Positions 26,692-37,157 of a stretch of 64,000 nt of DNA are shown here, piece after piece. Every line of letters begins with the position of its first letter. Within the stretch, counting starts at the first letter, position 1. The notes below the pieces were generated by a model. That model was not told the DNA's origin. It was given only the letters and a program-made list of their open reading frames with translations, and did no database searches. The stretch spans positions 10,605,219 to 10,669,218 of the forward strand of contig OY987251.1 in NCBI GenBank assembly GCA_963920765.1, written 5' to 3'. A program made the translations under genes and the position numbers. This stretch comes from Ulota crispa (lineage: Eukaryota; Streptophyta; Bryopsida; Orthotrichales; Orthotrichaceae).

Positions 26692-27621
26692 CCCCTAAAG
26701 GATCATTGTCCCTTTGGGGGACAAGTTGGACTTTGGGCATGTACCTACAGCTAAACTACTTTGTGTGATTATCTGAAACTTTTATCAAAAGTGGGGAATT
26801 CAAAAATCTACGTAGGCATCTAATTTTTTTTCATTCCAACATTTGACAAAGAAGTTATGCATGAAATTATGAAAATTTGGGGAGGACTGCGCACTTGGGC
26901 AGCCTAGAAACTTCTTTAAAAATCTAATTTTTTTGAAATACAAATTTGAAATTGGTTCTTTAGATTTTTTTTATTCATGAGAAGGTTTGAATCATTCAAT
27001 TTCAATTAATGACATGAAAGTTATGAGGAGTTTTTGTTTGCGGGCAGTTATGGAATCTCTACTCTAAAATAAACTTTGAAGTCCTTCATTTTACTCAACT
27101 TTCAATATTTTGGAAAAATAATTAAATCAAAGGAAGTAGATTGTTTATCACAACATTATGACCGTTGGGATTAGCATTTTTCATTTCCACAATTAAATCC
27201 TTAACAATTTAGTGTTTTGACTCATTCTCTACTTCTTTTTACTTACTATTTTTTCCCATATCTTGTAAAGATCCAATTGATTTGAAAATTCTCCCACATA
27301 TACCTAACTTGATCTCCTACATGGAAAAATTAAAGCGCAACTTTGGGTAGAGCAATTTTGTTATTATAAGAGTGATCAAAGGCTACTGAAATTTTCTGGG
27401 AGTATGGAAAAAAAACTATTTTCTTTTCACTTTAGATGTAAATATCTCACTAATCTCCATCTGGAATGAGCTGATTTTTTTCCCACAAGTACCTCTTCTA
27501 ATATGGGGCAAGATCCTACGGTTGGATTTCTCAAAAACAAAACATAAATTCCCTTTTTTTCTAAACCTCCTAAAAGTGACAATTTTTAGTGATTTTGGCA
27601 AAAAAAAGGGCTTGATCCTTT
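26692..27621. mobile_element. TTAA-family element, copy 5, right end eroded
   Basis: TTAA (26688-26691) then CCCCTAAAGGATCATTGTCC. The interior is collinear with copies 2 and 4. It ends GATCCTTTAATATT, where the GGGG-TTAA end is lost. Confidence 0.8.
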
Positions 27622-28560
27622 AATATTGTGTAAATATAGTTTGAACAAAGTACTGCAATATATCTTTTTGCCTGTAAAAGTGACTTTATGCAGTGTGACG
27701 CTACTCCGTAATTTTCATTGTTACATTTACAAGTGCAAGGTAACCAAAAATACAAAAGATTTTGTGTATCAAGAAGGTGGGCTTATGTACGTTCAAAGAT
27801 TTGGGTCAAACTAATTTTGAACTCCAAGTTCCATCAAGTATTTCACATAAATCGATTCAATATTTTCTTTGATAATGTTCCTTTTTGCCCTTTATAGTTC
27901 AACAAAACTGGGACCCTGAGTTGCTATGAAACTTGCACAAATGTTGCATAGGACTTGGTGTGAAGGGTGAATTGCCCGCATTAGAGGAAATTTGAGTTCA
28001 AGAGAAGGCTTCCCAATCTTAACACACTACCATATTATTTTAGGTAGGAGAACCATAAGTAAGGTACCTACAAAAGGGTTTCTATCTTGTGTGAAGTACT
28101 CAATTGTACCATGCTACATGACAAAAGGAATTGATGATGAAAAACAATATCATAACATGACAATGACAAATGCAAGGACCTCTAGTGTGTACCATTTTGG
28201 TTATTGCTAATTAAAGAATTCATTGTTTATTCTAATAAACTTAAGTGGTACATATGGTAAGCTCAATTGGGTACAATATGGCTAATTTACTCATGCATGA
28301 TTGAAACCCACCTACTCTGGCCCACCCCTCCTTCTTATTGTCCTTACAAACTCTAAGTTGCAAGCGGGTACATGGGATTAGTCTTGTATGACATGAAAAA
28401 TGACACTAAATTTTAATAATTTGGACACCTCCAACCACTTCCCATAGGGGCCTTCTCTTGAGCTCAAATTCCTCTAAAGCTTATTCTATTCGAGAGGGAA
28501 AACAAAAATTGTTGATGGAAAGGTCCTTTTTTTTGAGGGTGTGGTTTACTACACATACAT
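27622..28560. other. Intergenic, nothing recognised
   Basis: No exon, RNA or bounded repeat identified. The open frames are short and featureless. Confidence 0.5.
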
Positions 28561-29031
28561 TGATGTGGGCTAGGGTGGAAAAATTATAATTTTTCACTTG
28601 CCATGAAATGGAAGAGTTTAGATATTTACCATCAAGAGATTGAGTAAGAAAACTTTGTATTCACATTTGGATTAAAAGACCTTGTTTTAGTCTAGAACCA
28701 CAGTCAAGAATACTAATGAACTAGCTATAGGATTTTGTTTTTGTTTTTGTCAAGGTAGAGAAACTTGCACCCAAAATGCATGCAAATTAGGCAAAAATGG
28801 CTAAAATTGGAATTAATGAACAACTAACACTAAGTCCATTCAATTTGTTTCCTAATATAAGCCACGTTCATCCAAAATTTGGCAAACTAGGTGTTTGCAT
28901 AAGGAGGGAGGTAGTGATTTCATCCAAATTTTCACCCAAATTTTCTAGTGTAATGGTAGACAATGCTGGTTTGATGCTAAATTTAGGCAAACATTAGCCA
29001 AGAAAAAAATTCTGCAGTGAACAACACCAAA

Positions 29032-29182
29032 AACATGTTATTCATTAAATTGGGAAGAAGTGATATTTTGGGACTTTTGGATTTTATGTTTTTTAAAGAG
29101 AATTCAATAAGTGCTCTTTCAAAAACATAAAATATAAAAGTTCCAAAATGTCACTTTTTCCCAATTTAATGAATAACACGTT
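29032..29182. repeat. Foldback, AACATGTTATTCATTAAATTG family
   Basis: AACATGTTATTCATTAAATT at the left pairs with its complement (AATTTAATGAATAACACGTT) at the right, over arms of about 65 bp. The termini resemble the 255-bp elements at 33545, 39119 and 44739. Confidence 0.85.
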
Positions 29183-29209
29183 CAAAGCAGTGGCAAATTA
29201 TTACTCTTA

Positions 29210-29534
29210 AGGTAGGAGGCTCATAAACTGTCTAGGCTCTAAAATTGTCCAACTTCTCAAATGTACTCCTTTAAACACATGTTACTTTTCATAGGTGTCA
29301 ACAATATACAAACAATGTACATTGAGGAGATGGATGGTTTTAGAATCCTATACCACTTCAACTTCAAAATTTCATAACTAATTCCACAAAGCTCCAAAAA
29401 GTATGAAACAACTTGGGTTAGATGCCAATTCCTATGATCTTTCAAGGAAAATGTATTCAAATTTTTTCAAGGAGTTTAACCTCCCCAAAATTCAGTTTAA
29501 GCCCTTGGATGGTCGGTATATGAGCCTCCTACCT
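29210..29534. mobile_element. AGGTAG-type TIR element, TA target, copy 4
   Basis: Left end AGGTAGGAGGCTCATA with the exact complement at the right end. TA flanks on both sides. It is 325 bp and non-coding. Confidence 0.82.
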
Positions 29535-30026
29535 TACCCTTGTTTGTGAAGCGGAATGCTGAGCTTTTCCACCCTAGCCTAGTGGCCCACATCACCTTAT
29601 GTCAAGCCTCTTTAATTTACGTTTTTTCATAAATTAACAAATTAGCCTAATCTATGCACATCATGAAAGTTAATTTGTGTATTGTCATAAATTAACAAAC
29701 TTTTTTTTAATATCTGCATACTTGATATCATATTAATTGCAACAAAGCATTAAATTGCTTGCACTGCCACACCCCCTCAAGTGAGAGGTTAGTTAGCAAT
29801 TTACAATACTCATCTTTGAAAATTTAAGAATAAAGAAGTCAGATTCAACTCTAGCCATGCTAAGGAATATGGTGGCTTTGCCGCCACAAAAATTGCACAA
29901 TGACTGCCATGTGGCATATGCCAAGTGCAAACTTTATTTTATAAGGAACCAATGAGCTCAGTTTGTGCACATTGTCAAGGGCTACTTTGTTAATTTGTGC
30001 ATTTATTTTTAGAAAACATAAATTAA

Positions 30027-31043
30027 CCCCTAAAGGCCCAAGCCCTTTTTTTTGTGTGAAAATCACTCAAAACTGCCACTTTTGAAGGAGTGAGGAGAAA
30101 TGTTTTTTTTTTTTTTTTTTTTTTGGAAATCCAACCATAAGATCTTGCTCTAAACTATGGGAGGTACTTGTGGAAAAAAAATTAGCTCATTCCAGATGGT
30201 GAGGAGTGAGTTATTTACATCTAAAGTGAAAAAAAAGGTTTTTTTCACTTCTGCTCAGAAATTTCAAAAGCCTTTGACGGCTCCTATATCAAAAAAATTG
30301 TTGTACGCAAAGTTGCAGTTTGTTTTTCCCATGTAGACGACCAAGTTAGGTAAATGTGGAGAATTTTCAAATGAAATGGAGGTGTGGATCATACTTTGTA
30401 AAATCCTGCAATGCTGTAAGGTCATTAAATTTGCATATACACTAGGCAAAATTGGAGGATTTATGTAAAATTCAAAAACCCAAACTACTTTGATCCAAAT
30501 GGTGAAAACCAAGGAATCTTAGTCTACTACAACTTGCAAAAAAAAAGAGTCAAAAAACAAATACACAAAGAGCTCAAAAAGTTAAAGCAAAAAGTTTTAC
30601 AAGGGGGAAAAAGAATGGAGGTTTGGGAGTCCCATACCTACCCGCAAACTAAAACTTCTCATAACTTTCATCTCATCTATCAAAATTGAATGATTCAAAG
30701 CTTCCCAAATACATAAAAATTTAAAGAACCAATTTCAAAATTTTATTTAAAAAAGTTGCAATTATTATTATTATTTTTCTCTGCCGGATTCTCCCCAATT
30801 CTCCCCAATTCTCCCCGATTCTCCCCAATTCTCCCCGATTCTCCCCAATTCTCCCCTATTTTTTAGTTATTTGTGCGTAACTTCTGCAATAATTGTGAGA
30901 ATGGAGAAAAAATTATACCCCACGTAAGTCTTCACATTCCCCACCTTAAATAAAAGTTTCAGAAAATCACACAAAGTAGTTTAATCATAGATACCTGCCC
31001 AAAATCCCATTTGTCCCCTGAGGGGACAATGAGCCTTTACGGG
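30027..31043. mobile_element. TTAA-family element, copy 6
   Basis: TTAA (30023-30026) then CCCCTAAAGGCCCAAGCCC. Right end CCTTTACGGG then TGAA, which is decayed. It is 1017 bp, collinear with copy 1, and contains an internal 10-bp tandem repeat at 30785-30857. Confidence 0.85.
30785..30857. repeat. 10-bp tandem repeat, about 7 units
   Basis: Repeats of TTCTCCCCAA / TTCTCCCCGA inside TTAA-family copy 6. Other copies of the element have a single unit here, so the expansion is specific to this copy. Confidence 0.9.
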
Positions 31044-31049
31044 TGAAAG

Positions 31050-31430
31050 AGCCCTGATATGTGCAGTAAACTAAGTAAACCGAGCCGTTTCAGAGGACCA
31101 GGACGTGGGGCATGCTCTAATTCAGGGGGCGATGCCGCGTCGATGTAAAAGCCCCTCAACCCACGTCGGCCTGGACCCAATTTAGGGCCGTCCTTTGCAC
31201 ATCGAAATACCGTAGCTTTGATAAAGATCCGTGGATGCCACAGTCTTTCCAGAAACGGAAGAAATAAGTCAAATAACCCCAAAGTCTTGAAATCACCAAC
31301 AATTTCTGGGGCTCCAGTTCATGACACAAGCAGCCAATGCCCGGGCTGAAGGGCTTCTTCCAGTCTCCAGTCAAGGCCAGGCCAACACTAAAGCAAACTG
31401 GCATTTCAAAACCGAGCTTTGAAAAAGATA
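31050..31430. other. GC-richer fragment, possibly captured gene sequence
   Basis: Composition changes abruptly relative to both sides, and one minus-strand frame stays open for 99 codons (31156-31455). I do not recognise the product. The left edge carries GTAAACCGAGCC, the same terminal motif as the 1.1 kb palindrome at 34.9-36.0 kb; the right edge abuts a GGAATTGATATGTG-type MITE. Capture by a transposon is an inference. Confidence 0.3.
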
Positions 31431-31432
31431 AA

Positions 31433-31823
31433 GGGAATTGATATGTGTACCACACCCTTTGAACTACTTTACCACACCTCGGGGTAAATTTTAGATTTCT
31501 ACCATCAAAAAGTTGAATTTGAAAATTTGGAATTCAAATTTGGACTTACAAACCATGATTTGGTTTGAAACCATAAAAAAAAGTTGCAATTCAACAACAC
31601 CCAATGAATAAGTTTAACTGGGGAGAAAAGTGTTACTTTTGCGTTTGTTTGTAAAATAAGATAAGATTTTTCATTGGGTGTTGTTGAACTGCATTTTTTT
31701 AATGGTTCTAAATCAAATCATGGTCTGTAAGTCCAAATCTGAATTCAAAATTCTCAAATTCAGCTTTTTTGATGATAGAAATCTATAATTTATCTTGGGG
31801 GTGTGGTGCACATATTAATGCCC
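31433..31823. mobile_element. GGAATTGATATGTG-type foldback MITE, copy 2
   Basis: Left end GGGAATTGATATGTG, right end CACATATTAATGCCC. The same internal foldback as copy 1 (13536-13948). It is 391 bp. Confidence 0.85.
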
Positions 31824-32424
31824 AAAGATAAGACGTCATATTCATAAAATGGGAAAATCACGGGTCTCGTTTGTATTTCACCTGAATCCAGAAAGTCCCC
31901 CTTATCTCAATTAAGGAGGTCACCTAAAATCTGCTTAATGAACTTCTGTCCAAAATTCTATACTTTATGTCCAAAAAGAGCGTATTTTTGGATGATATAT
32001 ATCTCATTTCATTGGAAAACAATCAATGGATTCCCAATTCAATGAATATGGTGTTCTCAGAAGAAAAAAAAAGCCAGAAGACCCAATTTGTATGAGTTGT
32101 CCCATTTTAATGAATATGACGTTATAAGTGGCTGCACTTGCTTTATGATGTAAGTGTAGAACCCTCAAATTCTTACACCCATATTTTTGCTCAATCTTTA
32201 TTAGGAAAATTTTGAGCCCTCAAAGAGCCCCCAATATTTGACAAAGCAAGTTGTTATTTTAGAGCTAGGCATGCTAATGTAAGTACGGAAAAAATAACTC
32301 ATATACATTGAAGGACATTAGCCACATGTACAATCTAAAAGAGTACAAAAGGCATTGCACTAACAAAATATGTGAACGAACTTACTATTCAATACCCAAG
32401 TACTTCACTCACCTACACAAATAG

Positions 32425-33152
32425 GGGTGATTGCAAGAATGACTTGTCCTACTTTTTGTCCCCTTCACCTCCTGCGGGTGGTTTTTGGGACCTATCTTTT
32501 GAGATTTTAGCCATTTTGACCTAGAATTTTAGAGGAAGGTGAGCATGAAAGTTATTGACATTCCATGATGTTTTTGTTTTTTTGTTTTAAATAATTTTAG
32601 TATTTTTAAGTGGACCCTAATTGTGTGTCTACCTTCATGGTTTTGGTGGTTTTTAGTACTATTTTGGGTACAAAAAAGCAAATTTGAAACCACAAATTAG
32701 GGAAGTGGTTTAGGAGGCATCATTACACAGATACATTGACTAGTTTTACTAAACTCAAAAAACTCTGCCCTGCACATTGTCTCAAAGTAGGCATCCTTTC
32801 TCCCTCCATTGGTGAAAGTCATAAATCTTCCTCCAAAAAGCACTTACATCAGTTCAAGATAATGAGAGAGATCAAAAATGGCCATTTTTCATTTGAATTT
32901 TTTGAATTTTTTTAGTATTTTCTAAAAAATCATAAAGGAAATTGTCTTTTTTCTTAGTAATTTTTGTCCCTCTATTTTGGTGCATTACTTTTAGAATTTT
33001 TTTCTAGGTCTAAATTTTCACAAGTATGATATTTTAAGTACTTTACTAATTTTCCATATTTTATTTTATTAAAAAAAAAATCAAAAGCTCACAGTGCTAT
33101 TAGGACTATGGTTGTTTGAGACAAAATTGGTAAAACATTCTTGCAACTACCC
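32425..33152. mobile_element. GGGT-TTGCAAGAA TIR element, 4-bp target duplication, copy 2
   Basis: Left end GGGTGATTGCAAGAA, right end complement GGGTAGTTGCAAGAA. Flanked by ATAG at 32421-32424 and 33153-33156. It is 728 bp, non-coding and collinear with copy 1 at 21579. Confidence 0.85.
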
Positions 33153-33544
33153 ATAGAGTAAAGTAGAATTTATGATTTAATTGTACCCACATTTTAGTCC
33201 AATTAGGATACCATAACAAATTATCTTTCATGACTCAAAGAATGGGCGGAAATAGCAGATTAATGATTTGTTTGTTGTAATAAGTACATATCTCAAGATC
33301 CTTTTTGAGACATTAGAGGGGGCTCTTGTAGGGCTCAAAAATTTCTTAATGTAATGATCATTATGCTAAGCAAATTTGGAAAAATTGCAATTTTGGGACT
33401 TTTAATTCTTTTGTTTTTTTGAAGATGGTTCATTATATGCACTTTAAAAAATACAAAATCCAAAAGTTCCAAAAATTGCACTTTTTCCTGTTTTACTTAA
33501 TAGACCTCAAGTCTAATGATGTGGTCAACCTCAAAGTACCTAGT

Positions 33545-33801
33545 AACACCATATTAAGTAATCTAAGAAAAAGGGAGGTACCATTTTGTACTCCACCTAA
33601 ATCCCAAAAAGACTCCTTAAACCAGATTCAAAGGTATCAGATTTGGTTTGAGCCACTAAGATTTTTTCCCTCACAAATTCCTCCTCTCAAGTGAGGACAC
33701 GTGTACCAAAAAAAATGCTGGAGCTTGATTCTAGGTGATCACCTAAAACTTTCAAAAGTCCCAAAAAGTACCCTTTTTCCCATATTACTTAATATGGTGT
33801 T
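33545..33801. mobile_element. 255-bp TIR element, copy 1
   Basis: Ends are AACACCATATTAAGTAAT and, complemented, AACACCATATTAAGTAATAT. The internal block CCTCTCAAGTGAGGACACGT is shared with the copies at 39119-39370 and 44739-45007. Confidence 0.8.
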
Positions 33802-34095
33802 TAGTACTCTTAATGATTGTGTATAAGAAAAATCCAAAACCCAAAACCTAAAGAGGATATTTAATGTTGCCCTCTTAAGATCTATCACGCTTCAAACATA
33901 GATGATAAGTACTTCAAGCCTCTCAAAATACTTTCATGGGATCCCATCCTAGAGTGTCAAATAATGCCTCTACAAAAAACTATTTATCCTAAGTTTAGTG
34001 AGCTTCAACCTAAGTTCCTTGACTCTTTGGTGAACTGCCAAATGATTATTTATGGGACGGGCTTGAAGTGCAAGGCTAAAAAACAAGAATCTTGA

Positions 34096-34796
34096 GAGCA
34101 TCCTTAATCCAATTGGGTTAATACCCTAGCATTGGTACTGTCACGATGGAGAATTGCAAACTTGGTCCAATGCACCTTGCAAGTGGGACGAGATCTTGAA
34201 GGGGACAACAAAACCTAGCTCACATTGGGTAGTTTCAAGGTTCCTCAAGAGTCCTTCAAATTGCTTTGTACACTGTTGTAAGAAAAATGATGACTACTTT
34301 GTAAGCTGGAAATAGAGATTGTGTCAGAAACACTTGACAAAAGTCTAACAAGAGCAATGTTTACAATCTCGCTATACGTGTGCACTTTGGGTTGGAGGAG
34401 CTGGTGTGTTGCTCACGTTGGACAAGGTCACTCTATGAAGCTACACTAAATATTGTGTTGAGGTTGCCCCACACTAATTTCTTGACATTTCACACTATAC
34501 AAATATGTACTTCTGCTATAGTATTTTTCATCAAAATTACTACAACAAACCATTTTTAGAGGGCCTATCAACAACAATTAAACTTCACAAAGACAAGCTA
34601 GTGACTTTCATTTTATAAACCATGTGAAATTTAAATATTTAGTGAGTTGCATGCGCCTTCAAGTGGCCAAGTGATGAGTCATGAGGTAACTTACCACGGT
34701 AAGGCAACCTAATTATCGAGGCAACCTAAATGCATAATTTACTGTAGGTAATCACCGTTAGACAAGCCCGATGCAAGTTTTGGATTGAGGATGCCC
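34096..34796. mobile_element. GAGCATC-type MITE with TGA flanks
   Basis: Left end GAGCATCCTTAATCCAA, right end TTGGATTGAGGATGCCC. Flanked by TGA at 34093-34095 and 34797-34799. It is 701 bp and non-coding. Confidence 0.7.
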
Positions 34797-34912
34797 TGAG
34801 GCCCTTCATAAATAGATGTAATAATTGTAATCTCTTCAAGTGTCAAGTTTGAAGTGGAACGCTGGAGATGCTCTAAAATCAACCTTAGCTCTCACTAACT
34901 TACCACATTGGG

Positions 34913-35997
34913 CTCGGTTTACTGCACATATGTTGATCTGGGCTCCACTCTTGTCAAGGCCAAAAATAAATTGTCTCCCTGGCTGCCTTGCTGCCCCTTG
35001 CCCCTTGCGACTGAACTGCCTAGAGCAACTCAAGCTTCAGTCGAGCTTCATGTGGTCAAGTTAGGAAGTGGAAATCAAAATATTGGCATAAATTTCAAAG
35101 CTCTAATTGCAAGCATTTGGTCACAATAAATTTTCAAGTCCAAAATCATTAAAATTGTATAGTTGTGAGTAGGAGATGCTACAAACAACTCTTAGTGAAG
35201 TCTTTAGTGTGCTCATACGTTCATAACATTAACTTGAGGAGTTCTTAAATAGTGAGATAGGGCACTCAAAACCATCATGTCAATCACCCAAAACCATCAC
35301 TTTGTCACCCAAAATCAATTCTTTTCTACATCTAGAAATGTCTGACAAAATCATGTGTCACACTGGCTTGTAAGCAATGCCTTTGGGGACACCCATGGAG
35401 AGGGATGACGCTACCTTACAAAAAAATCAATTTAGACACATTTAGTCAATTTGGACGTGTCAATTTGGACCTGATTTTTTTGTAAGGTAGCGTCATCCCT
35501 CTCCATGGGTGTCCCCAAAGGCATTGCTTACAAGCCAGTGTGACACATGATTTTGTCAGTCATTTCTAGGTGTAGAAAAGAATTGATTTTGGGTGACAAA
35601 GTGATGGTTTTGGGTGATTGACATGATGGTTTTGAGTGCCCTATCTCACTATTTAAGAACTCCTCAAGTTAGTATTATGAGCGTATGAGCACACTAAAGA
35701 CTTCACTAAGAGTTGTTTGTAGCATCTTCTACTCACAACTATACAATTTTAATGATTTTGGACTTGAAAATTTATTGTGACCAAATGCTTGCAATTAGAG
35801 CTTTGAAATTTATGCCAATATTTTGATTTCCACTTCCTAACTTGACCACATGAAGCTCGACCGAAGCTTGAGTCGCTCTGGGCAATTCAGTCGCAAGGGG
35901 CAGCAAGGCAGCCAGGGAGACAGTTTATTTTCGGCCCTGACAGGGGCGGGGCCCAGATCGACGTATGTGCAGATCGACGTATGTGCAGTAAACCGAG
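34913..35997. repeat. 1.1 kb palindrome (arms about 520 bp)
   Basis: Arms 34913-35429 and 35472-35997 are near-perfect inverted copies separated by about 42 nt. The outer ends are CTCGGTTTACTGCACAT. The right arm carries a small direct duplication (GATCGACGTATGTGCA twice). The open frames in the arms mirror each other and show no recognised domain. It may be a foldback transposon or an inverted duplication of one. Confidence 0.92.
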
Positions 35998-36336
35998 GCA
36001 CCACGTTGCATCAAGAAAGTGGGATCAGGAAAGCAGCGCCAAACTAATCTCAATTCGGCAGTTTGCCCACTAAAGTTACGGTAGCGGTGGAAGCAGCTCA
36101 TTCATATCAGCCAAATATTCTCCAAAATTTTCGCTCATTTTAGCATGACAGCATTAAAAAATACAGGGAAAATTCCCAAACTCCTCTTCAAAAGAAACAG
36201 TACATCCAGGCTATCCAGCAGTACCTGAATGAAAATCACCAACAATAGCCACTGAAGCAAACAAAAAAATCTCTTGGCCGAAAGGTCGCATGACTTTACT
36301 TTCAATATCAAACTTACGTTTTCCAGTTCCTACTTA

Positions 36337-36803
36337 GGCCCCCTTTACATTAGGGGCGAGAAGCTGTGGAGAAAATCCTCCATGGGCTATGACCTTCCTT
36401 TGGAAGTCGAGGCTTCTCGTTGCTCCTTGTTGTAGAGTAAAGTGAGAAGAGGTCATAATGTATAAACATATAGTTTTTCAAAACTCTTTTATAAAAAAAA
36501 TTAATTTTTTAAAATTTTTAAAAAAGTTTTATTCTTCTTCTAAAAATAGCTATTTTTGGTGAGGGTCCCTGTAATTCTAGTCAGGATCACCTCTTTAGGT
36601 GGAATTGACTATAATTCCGGGGACCCCAACCTTGTGCTTTTTCATTGCCACAGAGGATAAAAGTGTTGTCCACCTCAATTTCCCCTTTCCTTGTCTCTTG
36701 AAAAAAAATTCCCATCTAAAGTGGTTGGTCTACTCAATTTCTGAAGTTCTCATTGGCTGAAATTTTATTTCCACGGCTTCTCTCCCCTAGTGTAAAGGGG
36801 GCC
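36337..36803. mobile_element. PIF/Harbinger-like MITE, TTA target
   Basis: Ends are GGCCCCCTTTACATTAGGGG and, complemented, GGCCCCCTTTACACTAGGGG. Flanked by TTA at 36334-36336 and 36804-36806. It is 467 bp and non-coding. It lies about 350 bp upstream of the XTH start codon and could carry promoter elements (inference). Confidence 0.88.
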
Positions 36804-37157
36804 TTACTAGTAGACACATAACAGTTGGACACCATAGTATCGATTACATTACCTTCCAAGCTAACTTTAGAATTCCTGAACTAAAGCCACCATCCTCATA
36901 TTAATACCTTCCCCGCCGTATTCCTCTCCACAATCCCAGGCAGAGCCTGCTTCTGCAGCAGCGCTGGATTGTCACTTCCAAGACACAGTTGGTTTTCAAC
37001 CTTTGCAGGCAGCGAGTGAGGTTTTCAAAGCTGCATTGCAAGTTGCAATGCTTTGACAACTTATCGATGTCGTAGCAACAGGACAGGTTTGAACTTCAAA
37101 AACCAGCATTTCAAGACCATCAGTGGTTGGTTAGTACTGTTGAGAGATCTCATAGCA

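Larger units (their letters stand above)
28561..29597. mobile_element. Possible 1 kb TIR element containing two nested elements
   Basis: Left end TGATGTGGGCTAGGGTGGAA. The right end, complemented, reads GGTGATGTGGGCC, a small insertion, then CTAGGGTGGAAAA. The foldback at 29032-29182 and the AGGTAG-type element at 29210-29534 lie inside. The boundaries are approximate. Confidence 0.5.

Noticed and set aside
34836..36047. Several mirrored open frames around 35 kb
   Set aside because: They arise from the 1.1 kb palindrome; no conserved domain or splice structure.
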